Shown here: positions 21,014 through 32,042 of the stretch, piece after piece
Position numbering within the stretch: position 1 is the first letter of the stretch
Layout: each line of letters opens with the position of its first letter
Assembly (NCBI GenBank): GCA_033807695.1
Contig: CM066302.1
Coordinates: 186,001-250,000, forward strand
Length of the DNA stretch: 64,000 bases
Direction of reading: 5' to 3'
Source: Daedaleopsis sinensis
Lineage: Eukaryota; Basidiomycota; Agaricomycetes; Polyporales; Polyporaceae
Translations under genes and position numbers: made by a program
The notes under the pieces: generated by a model
Databases searched by the model: none
Told to the model about the DNA's origin: nothing
Seen by the model: only the letters and a program-made list of their open reading frames with translations

Positions 21014-21659
21014 CGGCAGCGCACGCACGTCCCCGTGTCTCTGTGCGGGTACGAGCCTATGCTGTGGAGCCATATCATAACAGGAAGAAAGAGAGAGGAT
21101 AGCAGAGACAGAAAGGAACGGACAAGAATAATCACTCACCCAGCGAAAAGGAAGGGTTCATGCGCCAAATATCTACTCCGCGGCTTGGAAAGTCGCGACG
21201 TCGGCGTGCGCGTCCTCCTCTGCTTTGATTTCCTCTAGGTTTATGGCTGATATGGTGAGGTGAAAGTCGTCCGGCAGCAAATGGGGAGAGCCAGACAATG
21301 GGCATGCTAGTGGGCAACTGAGAAGGTTGTGGCCGGCAGCTGCGTCTGAAGAACGATGGTACAGGGACCACCATATGCGCTCGCGTAGATTATAGTCTAA
21401 AATGAGGAGTACAGAACGGTGACCCCATGATATTGGCAGCGTAGTAGCTCGAACGAAGCGGAGAGAGAGGGGGGAGGAGGAGGAGGAGGAGACCTAGTGT
21501 ATTTCGGCGAGATCTAGCAGGGCGAGGGCGAGATGATGGTTCCGAGTCAGTTGCTGTGGGCGCCTGTCCTTAGTCTCTTGGCGCTTATATCTCGCGCTCC
21601 TCATAGGCTCAGGCCCTACGTGAATTGCGCCATCAAACCCTCTTCTTCCTTCCTTGTTC
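21014..21659 (-). repeat. Inverted duplicate, copy 1 (partner at 40966-41610)
   Basis: The reverse complement of this stretch is almost identical to 40966-41610, differing by a few substitutions and by small indels in a GGA/TCC run. It includes an 80-codon ORF (21374-21132 minus) followed by a GTGAGT donor-like site, so it may contain a duplicated 5' gene end or promoter. Its edges match no known terminal repeat. Confidence 0.9.
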
Positions 21660-23426
21660 CCCGGCCGCATTCGATAGCCCTCGGCCGTCCGAGAGGGCGA
21701 ATGTGTGACTCGTCGTAGTGTCGTTCACGTCTCGCACTCGAATACAGGCCGAGACACGGCGCAGATATGACACAAGCAAGCTGTATAGGGGTCGGTTTAC
21801 GCGTCAATTGCTATGTGCCAGCGAGCACACCGTTAACGGCGCGCGCTCTGGCCTTTATATGTCGGCGACTGATATAAACAACATAATTCTGTATCTGAAT
21901 CGGTATTCGGTTCGGTATTCTTCGAGCAACTGGAACGGACGCTACAATATTAATGTGCACGCTCCTCCTTAGCTTGATGGCCTGAATTGAAGATGCCGGG
22001 ATTCCTGTGATCGCAAGTGCTGTAGTGCCTCTGGAGCGGAGGAAGTGCCCGCTGATGCAGGAGGAGGGCAGGAAGAAGATGCGCAGGTGTCACAGAAACC
22101 AGGAGCGCACTGGGATGGTGCCGTCTCGGGAAATCCAGAGCGGTACAGTGGGCCACGCGCGGTCGGGTGTCGAGCGCCGCTGGCCGCCTGCCGCCTGCAA
22201 AGAACAGTCGTGAGGAGAGCCCGTCGCGAACTGTGCGCGACGGAGACGGGGTCGATTTGCGCACTTGCGCGGCTCCCAGATACCGGGGTACAGCGGTCTC
22301 TAGATCTGCTCCTGTAGCAACGCGCCGGGCTCCCTGGACGCGTAAGACGGTGGATCGCCTACTCGAGCGGGGACGGACGGCCGGGCTCGCGGGGGAGGCG
22401 GGTCCGAGTCTAGTTCGGGAAGTCTGTCGGGGAGTATTTAAGTCAACGTGGGCGGGGCGGGATCCGGCACGACACGGATGCATGGCGCAGTGCCGTACAT
22501 GCACAGTCGGTTTCGCGGGCGTTCAAACACAAGTCGGGCGCGGCTGAAGAGACCTACAACGTCGTCTGAGAGGGATAGGTCAGCCGGAGTCGGAACAGGC
22601 AGGAGACGAGGCGGAGCTTCTGACCTTGCGTGTGCCGAGCTGGGGATACTGATATCGGACATACGACATACCTACTAAGTATGATAGTAGTCAGCACTCG
22701 AGGCACTTGTGTGAGCAACGGAAGCCCCACGTAATCGTTCCTCATATCCAGATGCAGGTTAATGAGCTGATGCCGACGACAAGTGTCGAGCTAGCTTCTT
22801 GGTTTATGGCAGATCTTTCGAGCCCGAGTCAGTTGCGCAGCCGGAGGCGACGTGAGAGCATATCATGGCTCGCAGAACATCCGTCCTCATTTGCTTGCTG
22901 GCCCGCCAGAGCGATGATACCTGCCGCCGACGTGTGCCAGGGTCACCGGCAGAGGCCGCGATACAAGATGTACTTCGTATCCGCGTGATCGAAGTCCCAC
23001 CGAGTCCGGCTGCGGCTGGTTCACTTATAATCATCCTGACAAAGGGGGCCCAACAGATCATCAGCTCAGAGAAGGAGAAGGAGAACGAAATGAAGAGAGC
23101 GGGCTCAAGTTTTACTTCCCTAGTGCGCAACCACTACAACGCCAGTAGCCTCACCTCCGCCCCGACCGCCCTTACCCGTTCCCCAGCGCCGCCTGCGGCA
23201 CAGCGGAGATCGTGGCAGACCCGGATCGGCTTCTACTTGCACCTGAAGAGCGGCCCTTCGACGCGGATGGGGACTGGTCCTCCAGCTCGTACTGGCCCCG
23301 CTGTCCGCATATGCATGCCCGTGCCCATGCGCGCGCATCACGGGCGGGTCGAGCCCGCCGCCGCGCGTCGGGGAGCACGGAGCCGTGTCGTAACGATGAC
23401 GGGCGCATCGGCGTTCGAGCCTCGCT
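21660..23426. other. Stretch without a supported gene
   Basis: Several ORFs of 60-240 codons overlap on both strands, mostly arginine/proline-rich as expected of GC-rich noncoding DNA. None has a recognisable domain or splice logic. The part next to 23426 continues beyond the broken SEC31 reading frame. Confidence 0.3.
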
Positions 23427-25794
23427 TCAAACGGCAGACCCATTGGCAGGAGTGCGACGCGGCGGCAGATCTGCGGGAGCATCGTTCCATCCGCCATCAC
23501 CACGCTTGAGAGCAGAACCCTGCGGTGGAGGCCCGAGGGGTGGTCCGGATGGCGTAGCAGTAGCACCGCGAGCAGGCGGCTGCTGAGGCTGAGGCTGCTG
23601 TTGTGCAGGCGGCCGGTAGTACGGGCTGTTGTAGGCGGCAGGCGCGGAAGGCTGGTACGCTGGCTGGGGTGGTTGGTATGACTGAACAGTGGGCGCAGGA
23701 GGAGCATACATGCTCGGCGGAGCCGGAGCCGCGGGCTGAACAGGCGCTCCATACGGCTCATAGATAGATTGGCTCGCGGGTGCCTGCTGAGCGGGGACGT
23801 TGTATTGACCATACCCATATGGGTTACTGACCGGTGCGACGGGCGCAACCTTCACTGGAACCGAAGGCCCACTAGTCGGGAGGGAGGAAGTGCGAGCTGG
23901 AACCTCGTTCGCCGCCTTCAGCAGACGCTCCCTACCGACGGTGAAGTCGTATAGTGATCCTGCTGCGCCGTGGTATTTCGTAGGCACGAGCTTGAGGAAT
24001 GCGACCGCCTCCATAACAAGAGCATTGTGCGGCAAGCAGGTCCGCGTACTCGAAGTAACGGTCATACAGACCAGACAACTTGTACGGCCGGACCAAAGGG
24101 TCATCCACTTGCATCTTGAGGTCGTCGTCCACGTAATTGATCGCTTTCCGGAACACGGTCACCTTCTCGATGAACGTCTGAAGCGCGGAGGCATGCGCAG
24201 TGTAGAGCGAACCGTCAACGTGCTCAGGATCTGCTACGAGGTGCTTCTCTTCTTCCGCCAGCTCCTCGATCCAGATGTTGACCAGACGCTCCAAGCGTCC
24301 AGCAGCGAGGTAAGTCAACGTTGCATGATGGCGAAGCTCAGAAGCTCTCGCCTCAGCATCGGGAGCGGAAGACGCCTTAACGACGTTTGACTGAAACTCG
24401 AGGCGCTGTCCAAGCTGCTCTGCCAATCCAGAGAACTCCTCCTGACTCGCTGACGTGCAGAGCACGACGAAAATCTCCTGCCACTCTTGAAGATCTGCGT
24501 TTTGCACGATGTCGTCGAGGTCGTTGGTGACAATAGACTGGAATAGTCGGAGGTAGGGGAACGCAGTGGTGCGACGCTCGAAGTAAGCCTTCTGGGTCCG
24601 AGCAAGAAGCTCCGGACCACCCTTGACAGCGAGCAGGATAGCATCAGCGAAGCGATCAGATGACAAGCATAGCGAGACAGCAGACTCGAAGTCGCCGAGG
24701 ACGAGCGCCTTCGTCACGAGCCGGTCAGTCTCGGACTCGTCGGAAGGGTATATGCGGAAGGTGTTGTCTTTCAGAGCCTCGGAGGCGACAGACGAGGGGC
24801 GGGAGCTAATGGTCGCGGCAACTGAAAAGTCGAGAGGGTAGTTGTGATGGGGCACACGGATGCTGTCATCCTCATCGGTACGCGCAGTGCCAATGCTACC
24901 AAAGAAATCAGCAGCAGCATCGCCCTGGGGAGTGCCAATAATATCGTCCCCAAAGAGGCTAGGAGCAGTCGTGGTAGACTCTCCATCTGCGTGGCGCGTC
25001 GTACTCGTGGTGTCGGAGGCGGCGTCGGACGGTGTTGCCTCAGTAGCTAATGCCGCTCTATCCAGCGTCTCGTCACCCTCGCCTTCACCTTCTTCATCGT
25101 CCGATGTCGTCTCGCGCTCGGGCTCAGCGAAAAATACAAAGGGCTCGTGAGTCCTAAGGTCGCCTTCAGTCACGTCCTGTTCGATGGTGATGTTCGCCCT
25201 GTCCGCTGCGGCCTTCTTCAAATTCGCGGTAGCCTCGGCGACACGGGCGGCGACTTCCTCCTTCGAGAACCCAAGGAGGGAAATGAGCTCATCTCTCCAG
25301 TCAGCTTTGAACAAGCTGAGCAGTTATTTCCATGTCGCCGGGCTCTCGTCAGCGGAAGTCTTCTCCTGAGCGAGATCCTGCAGGTTGTCTCCTTCAATCG
25401 AAGCCTGAAGCTTTTGAGCCCGTTCAACAATCCCCCCTTCGGTGACAACCGTGCGTACATGCACACCACTGCTCTGGTTCTTGCCTTGCCCCGACGGGAG
25501 GTTGGAGACAGAGACTAGCTTTCCGCCATATCCGAAAGAACTAGAGGTAGGACGGCGCAACCACTTCGGAGGATGTTTCAGGGAGAGTGTTGCCTGATTT
25601 ACGCGAGAGAAGCCAGGTGCACCGAGAATATCAGAGGCATCGGGTTCATGGTTCGCCGAAGGCAGTTCGCTAGACTCGTTTGTCGACTGGATAGAGCGGA
25701 TGCCGACAGTCCCGTCGAAGAAAGCAGCAGCGAACAAGTCGGGGTTACGGGGACACCACTGCACCTGGAACGCCCAGTTGTCTGCGGATGGAGG
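23427..25794 (-). pseudogene. SEC31: Broken SEC31 (COPII outer coat), middle part
   Basis: Sec31 forms the outer COPII cage with Sec13 on vesicles leaving the endoplasmic reticulum. The text begins in the last WD40 blades (SADNWAFQVQWCPRNPDLF, exon start 25794), continues through ATWK and LLSLFKADWRDELISLLGF, the alpha-solenoid, and a Pro/Gln-rich linker ending GGWNDAPADLPPRRTPANG at a stop at 23427. Two lesions are visible: an in-frame TAA at 25324-25326 between ATWK and LLSLF, and a one-base insertion near 24027 that moves the reading frame between YADLLAAQ and ALVMEAVAF. The first roughly 260 residues of WD40 repeats are missing upstream, replaced by unrelated sequence at an intron. The C-terminal end lies at 43.8 kb, on the same strand but on the wrong side. 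This is therefore a pseudogene, and a working copy must exist elsewhere in the genome. Confidence 0.9.
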
Positions 25795-26635
25795 CTACGA
25801 AACAGTGAGCACGCGGACAGCAGCAGTCAGTTTTGTAAAGGTTACGGGCTTACTGAAAAAAAGAATCTTCACTGGTAGATACTCGAGGAATCGCGTTCGT
25901 TGTGTCGCGTAGAGAATGTGCACCAACCCACCAAAGGCCTGGAACAAGAGGTCGGCATGAGCGGCATACTGGACGATTTGAGGCGTCCAGTCCAACTCGA
26001 GCGTCCGCCAGACCTGTGAAGAAGATCAATGTCAGAGGGAGCCAATTGAGAATGTACAGATACAGGAGACATACCTTGTCGTCATAGACAAGAGTTGTTT
26101 AGAAGGAGCATCTTCCCTCGTATAAGGAATTCAGGCGTGCCTGCCGCGCGAGTCGTACGGACGTCGGCGAGACGTTCTGCACGTAGAGATCCGGAAACTT
26201 ACGATGTGGATGGGGCATTTTCTCCGTGTTCTATTCCCTGCTTCTTGACATGCTACAGCTTGTCCAACGCGAAACGCCTTGAGGTCTTGATACGGAACGT
26301 GCTTGGATTTGATAACCAGCCACACGATAGGATGACAGGTCCCGGTCAGAGCCTGACGGGACACAAAATTGTAGTCAGGTCTGGGAGAAGGGAGCGGACA
26401 AGAGCGGACACCGTTGGAGTTGTTGTCGACAATAATACGAGGCCTGGGTTGATTAGCAACAAAGAGAAGACGATGGGATCGAAGACTAGGACTGCATCTG
26501 ACGACTAGTGAATGCACGCTCAGTAGGCAGTGGGGGAACGGGGAAGGAATGTGCCAGGTGCGGCCTGTGTCATACCCTGCCAGTGCGTGCGCCTCAATAG
26601 CAACCTGTGTGACAATTGACAGGTGCGACAGGTGA
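25795..26635. other. Sequence upstream of the SEC31 remnant with a possible foreign exon
   Basis: On the minus strand a stretch (about 26015-25870) reads VWRTLELDWTPQIVQYAAHA followed by DLLFQAFGGLVHILY. It is preceded by a good intron (GTATGT to CACAG). It does not look like Sec31 WD40 sequence and I cannot assign it. The rest of the region, to the minisatellite, shows no gene. Confidence 0.35.
25826..25888 (+). repeat. Small dispersed repeat, copy 1 (partner at 40889-40960)
   Basis: This shares CAGTTTTGTAAAGGTTA, ACGGGCTTA, AGAATCTTCACTGGTAG and ATACTCGAGGA in the same order and orientation as 40889-40960, with small insertions in the second copy. Here it lies exactly where the SEC31 WD40 part is lost; there it abuts the 645-base duplicate. 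Confidence 0.85.
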
Positions 26636-26733
26636 GTGACAGTTGAGTGACGGCTCAGTGACAGTTGAGTGACGACTCAGTGACAGTTGAGTGACGACTC
26701 AGTGACAGTTGAGTGACGACTCAGTGACAGTTG
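26636..26733 (+). repeat. 11-base minisatellite GTGACAGTTGA, array 1
   Basis: About nine 11-base units alternate GTGACAGTTGA and GTGACGACTCA, giving a 22-base higher-order period. The same unit occurs in the same orientation at 37552-37615. Confidence 0.9.
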
Positions 26734-28083
26734 ACTCGGAGTACTGACATCGGCCGTACTCTAACTCTCCTTACCTTTTGTCGAGCTGGGGCCTAACCTA
26801 CTCGAGTCCACTGTCTCCACCGAGGTCTATCCGTCTCGGATGGACGCTCAACAGCTGGCAGCTTCACTAATCCGATATATCTAGTACGGACACACAGGTC
26901 TGGGTCCACCCGCCGGGGCCCCCTATCTTAACATAAAGTATGTTGCGAGAAAAGATCCAGCTTGGAGGGAGCGCATGTACATCATATCTCTTGCAGGTCC
27001 GCTCCATAGCCCTCACTCCGTGCCTTGTCCAAGTCTGTTTCTACAATGGGGTAAGCGATATAGAATTCTCGACGCGTACAGTTTTTTGCGATATAGTGAC
27101 TCTAGACTGCGAGCGAAAGTCTCCCTCGAATGGGGGCTTGTACGCAGACCCCTAGACGAGTAAGCGGATGTCAGCTGAATATGCAAACTGACATGACAAG
27201 AGGCATGAACGCGAGCATTGAAGTACGGACGTTAAAACACGAAACGAGGAGCCGGTTTAGTGATCTTGATATTCACTAACCGGCGCATAAAATGAGCACA
27301 AGGGTTTCTCCATGTCTGCAGCCACGGACGAAGACACACCTGGCGGCGTGTAGACAATGCTCGTGCGCAAACTCAACCCACGTTCGCGAGCGTACATGGG
27401 AACCTGAAGAGAAAATCGGCACCCGAGGGGTATTCATACTCAGACGCGCAAAGGGCACGACGTACCCTTGCGTTCCACAACGCCGCGGAGTGTACGGAGC
27501 CACGAGCTGAGCCTGCGGATCAACAGCAAGTGATGGGTGGTGCGTGTCTGGAATCCGTCACAGCCGGGGCTCGCAATGAGTCTGCGCGCCTGGTAGGGCT
27601 GCGGCTTGCAGACGTCGACACAGTCGACGCAGTCACGCCGGCATGTGCGTTGAAGGTGGGCGTGTTCGGAGCTTGAGAGCGCGCGCGACAACAGACGTTA
27701 GTCAGACGGGGATGAAACATGAGCAGGCGAGTCGCATCGACGTACTGCCTCTATATCGCGATTCCTCGCGCGCGAACCTGCGGGTCCGGAGTATATGGGT
27801 CCTTATCCCTAGGAAAATAGCGTGGTACGATAAAGAAACAGCACGCGGCCACTGTGGCACATTAGAGCGAGAATCTGGAAACAGGTTAAGAAGCGTCACC
27901 TCGTCTTCTGCAGACGTTCAAAATTGAAGATGTGGGCAGCAGTGGTATGCCAAGTCTTTACTGATGCCCTTCACTGTCATTTCTAATCTTGGGTACCCCC
28001 ATGAATGGCGGCGGCAGAGGAGACAGAGCGGGGCATTCCTTGTTGCGAAGAAACGACCTCCTTTTCGAGGAGCTTCGCGAGGC
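26734..28083. other. Stretch without a supported gene
   Basis: Only short ORFs without domain, intron or repeat support were seen on either strand. Confidence 0.3.
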
Positions 28084-28674
28084 CTAAATGGCGCGCATAA
28101 TGAGTGACGAGACATATTCACATAAAGGGAGTACATACTCAGCAGCGCTTCGCACCTCAACTTCGCCGTCCTTATAAACAAGCACTCCCCGAACGAGATC
28201 CTGGCCGATCGTAATGAGCCGCAAGCATCCTTGAAACACGAAGCATCGGAAGCGCGTACCTCCCTCCAACTCTTGTATCACTGTCTGTCGACTCTGATCG
28301 ACGAGCCGTTCCTTCACCTCGGGCGGTAATACCTGCTGCGCAATTGCAATGCGATCTTCGGCGGTTAGGGGTTGGATGGAGTCTTGGTGCCGGTGCTTTG
28401 GTACTGTCGCCTATGAATTGTAATATTCAGGAAGAGTTCGTGAAGTCCGGGTGCGCAGCCGCAGCGGAGAGGAAAAAGGTTGAACGCGACATACTTTCGC
28501 CTCCACAGCTATAAAATCCAGTAGCATATGCGTATACCGTATACTCGAATCTCCCGATAGTCTCCTCGAAGGTCCGACGAAGCTGGCTGCAGATGAGTCC
28601 AGTCGAGGAAACCTCGGTGGGTACGACTTCGCGAGTGGGGTTTGCGGCGGCGGCGGCTGAATCATGCCTTTCAT
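28084..28674 (-). CDS. Unidentified two-exon protein
   Basis: Exon 1 (28674-28495) and exon 2 (28410-28084) join in frame across an 84-base GT/AG intron to about 168 residues. The N-terminus is Pro-rich (MIQPPPPQTPLAKSYPPRF), followed by YTHMLLDFIAVEAK, then ATVPKHRHQDSIQPLTAEDR and IAIAQQVLPPEVKERLVDQS. It ends after GVLVYKDGEVEVRSAAEY, where the frame may enter another intron, so the true end is uncertain. The composition looks like a real protein. I do not recognise the family. It could also be a remnant, as most neighbours are broken. Confidence 0.5.
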
Positions 28675-29754
28675 GTGTGCGAGGGAAGAGTGGTGTGATT
28701 GGGAAGCAGGATAAGAGATGTCGAGAGAGTATCAAGAAACTTACCGAGGACGACGTCGCCAGGATCAGCGCCGCGACTCTGCATGTCCGTCGCGAGTTAC
28801 TTTAGGGAAGAGAACGAGCCATAAGCAAAGACTGGCGATGACAGGAAAATTCGAAGAAAAAGTTGTTAGAACAGAGAACTCAGAGCAAGAGGTTGTTAGA
28901 GAAGAGAAATTGAACTCAGAACATATAGATCTGATAGTGAACAGAGAACAGATACACGTAAGCGCTGAGCACTCCGGCGCGCGAGCGTCAGAACTCGCAA
29001 GTCGTTGCCGGCGCGTACGTCTCTTGAAGTATTACTACTACTTACTTACTGTACTAGCTCGAAGATACAAGATCCACCTCCTCCTCTTCCTTCTCCTCCT
29101 TCTCCTCCTCCTCTCGAAGGCGAGCTGCACCATAAACATTGCCGACACCCCTCGCGTGTCAACGTGCCAGCCTCAGCTGGCACATCCCAAGCACTCGTAG
29201 ACAAATTGCATCGAGTATGTGCCGCCTGACTTTAGTAGCGTGGCCCTTCGCTGACATATATAAAGCAGAATCAGATGCGTTCACTGTTCAGGCCTGGTCC
29301 TAGTATTCTATGACACAGGGAGCTGTATTACAACGAGCTACCTTGCAGTGACGCTCGCGATCTCACCCATCGCGCGCGCGTTGTATCATACTCATCAAGG
29401 GTACTATCCAATTGCATGGGTACGGTCCGGAATCATCCTACGTCCGCGAAGTCTTCAAGACACTAGAGCTCAGCGCTCATCCCTGGCCTATCGAAAGAGC
29501 CTGTGGAACTCCGAATGATAGATATTTCGTCTGACAGCACAGATATCGTCGGGACATTCCAGTTGCACCGCGGTCCGCCCTCACATCACCCAGTTCTTGT
29601 AAGTGAACTTCGCTGGTCCATGCCCATGGCCTGCTGCTTATCGGGAAATGCGCAGGTAGGTACCCGGATGTCTCCACGTCGCCTCCTCCTGCAATATCTG
29701 GACGCCTCCACCTCACTTAGGGTGAATTCAGGTCGCCCACAAACGTCGTCAAAG
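28675..29754. other. Stretch without a supported gene
   Basis: It contains a CTC/TCC-rich run at about 29070-29115 and short ORFs only. The part from 29500 may hold the lost 5' portion of the downstream hydrolase remnant. Confidence 0.3.
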
Positions 29755-30612
29755 TAGGAGCGTCAGGCGGCAGTTTGCAGCAACCTCGCAGCCTTCACCG
29801 CTCACCGCGCGCGGGACGACCCATTCTCTGCGGCCGAAGACAAACACGCGCTCACCGGGCAGTACCTGCGCGAGCCCGTCCTGCTCCACCCTGAAGCCGT
29901 TCCTGCGGCGTATAAAGCAGAGCTGCGGTCGTACGAGGAGAACGCGGACGTGCCGCTGCTCGACAGCAAGGCGATGTACCAGTACTTCGGTGAGTCTCGC
30001 TCGACATCGCAGGACACAATCGCTCACGATTACCACTGATCGCTGTGATTGCGACTGACTCTATCTCTACCTCTGCTCGTAGCGGAGTATAACAGGCCGC
30101 CGACGGACGTGCGCGTATCGCCCGACCTCCCGGGGACGCGCGCGGGCCTTTTGCACAAGGGCGGGTGCGCGACAAGGCTTGTGAGGTGCGTACTACTATG
30201 GAGCAGTCCGCCGTTGTTTGCGATCTCGCTCGCTTACGCTAGCCCGCGGTGGTGCAGGGATCTTGGGTGCGCGCACGGGACGCACTACTGCTTCCTGGGG
30301 ATCACTGCGACTGCGAAGATCCAGAGCGACGAGGAGGATGGGCTCAAGAACCTGCAGACTCCTAAGCCTCACCAAGGCGGGCTGATTCTAGTGCATTCAG
30401 GCCCCGGTTCATACTCAGGCTGCGGTTGACGGTGTAACGCGTGTTTATAAGCTTGATGGGTGACTCCGGCGCGCTGCACACTCCGATTTCACCACCAGTT
30501 TGACATCCACAAGACTGAAGCTATGTTGTGGACCACAGGCACGTCTCCTGAGGATGCGACACCGGACTTCACAACGCAGATGCAATCGTTGGTCGGCGGA
30601 GCGGTAGCTTAG
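29755..30612 (+). pseudogene. Remnant of an alpha/beta hydrolase-3 family esterase
   Basis: The readable parts match the C-terminal half of fungal alpha/beta hydrolase fold-3 proteins. They are a nucleophile-elbow-like VGASGG (about 29752), NLAAFTAHRARDDPF with LTGQYLREPVLLHPEAVPAA, an intron (GTGAGT near 29991 to about 30083), AEYNRPPTDVRVSPDLPG, and a terminal piece HHQFDIHKTEAMLWTTG (about 30491) ending at a stop near 30612. The elbow is out of frame with the following segment because of a small insertion. The section that should carry the catalytic aspartate (usually DPLRDEG-like) is not readable between the two C-terminal parts. Such enzymes hydrolyse esters of small acids; this copy is very unlikely to work. 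Confidence 0.65.
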
Positions 30613-31466
30613 TCGCGCGCAAGCGTAAGTACAACCAGTCCACTATTCTTCAAGCCGTCATTGCTGATCGCGTACGCCTTCTGAGGACTGTACTTTTGTA
30701 GATATACGTTCATCCCCCGTCTAGTCTCCTATCACCTATGGCTACCGCCCACCTCCGCCGCATGCGGACTGACATGTTGATATTTTGTTATCATGTTATA
30801 CCTACTCTCTCTTCTCCTGCTCCACTTCCAGCTCACCATGTCTGGTGATGAAAATCAAGATCGCGACGGGGGCGCGTATGACCTCGCGAAGATACCGGAG
30901 ATGCAACTGACTCGGAGCACGCGCACGCAGGAGTTACGCAAGAGAACGCCACGCTACAAGACAAAGTGGTCATGTGTGTATCCTCACTCAAGCTTCAGGA
31001 CCAAGACGTCAGCGTCGTGCCAGGTCCGGATCAGCTGTGACGGGATGCTGCTTAAGTGCTCAGCATATGCATTGACGTTACAGCGATTCGTCGGAGAGGG
31101 GTTAGTTAGTATATATACACTAAGATCATTTAGTATCTACAAGTAACGTATGTGCACAAGTAACGTATGATACATACAATACAATGCTCGACGATAGCAA
31201 GCATCAAGATAAGCATGCGAGTTACCAAAGCAAGTCAATCAGGAAAATGCGAAAGTGCATCATGAGGGAAGCTAAGAGGTATGGCGAGGGGACACGTTCT
31301 ACGAGACAGCGGCAACAGAGCAATACGACAGACGGGGTTGGAGAGAGTATGAAACGATTCTACAGGAGCAGAGAAAGAGAAGGGAGAGCAGCACGAGAAT
31401 GGTGAGCGAAAGAGTATCAAGAACATCAGGAGCGCAAGATATGCTAAGAGCCAAGCGCTATGCCAT
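30613..31466. other. Stretch without a supported gene
   Basis: No supported coding exon, RNA gene or repeat was seen. Short ORFs at 30793-31405 lack family features. Confidence 0.3.
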
Positions 31467-32042
31467 TTAGGCAAGAGAACGACGGGCCTTCTTCACCGGC
31501 ATACCGACCTGCTTTGCAGGAATTCTCCAATGTATGAACCCGGCAGTGCGTTCAGCGGAGGGGTGGTGTTGAGAGTGGACCGTGGTGCGCTGGTCAACAA
31601 CGACGGGGGGACGAGTAGAGTCGACGATGGGACCGGGTTCGACAACGAGACCCAGATCCCCGATGGAAGAACGACGATCGACAGGAGCCGGTTCAACTAC
31701 GGCGGTCGGGGGAGTAATGTGGTCTTTGTCGAGGGCATCGAGCCGGCCCGTGGTGGGGGATCGGGCAACGACGATAGGGGGGTTGACGTTGGGGGGGCTC
31801 TGGGTGATGGAGGGGTTCTGAAGGAGGGTACCCGTCTGGGGAAGAACACCGCCCGGGAAGGCGGCGACGCTCTGGGGTGAGGGAGTGTTGTTGTGTGGGA
31901 TGGTCGGGGCAGCAGGGTTTGGCTGGGGGATGAGGCTCTAACGACGATAAGCGTGAGTTGTAGGACTCTAGATGATCGTAGCGAAGACTCTGCTAACCTC
32001 GGCGGGAGGAGTGGTAGCGTCCGGGGGGTTGAGGACTGACAT
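31467..32042 (-). CDS. Small Pro/Val-rich hypothetical protein
   Basis: Exon 1 (32042-31998, MSVLNPPDATTPPAE) and exon 2 (31937-31467) join in frame across a 60-base GT/AG intron to 171 residues. The sequence is proline-, valine- and asparagine-rich (NPSITQSPPNVNPPIVVARS) and ends KKARRSLA. No signal peptide, membrane segment or known domain is visible. A (GA)n run at about 32096-32119 precedes the start. It could be a short disordered protein or a relic. Confidence 0.4.
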
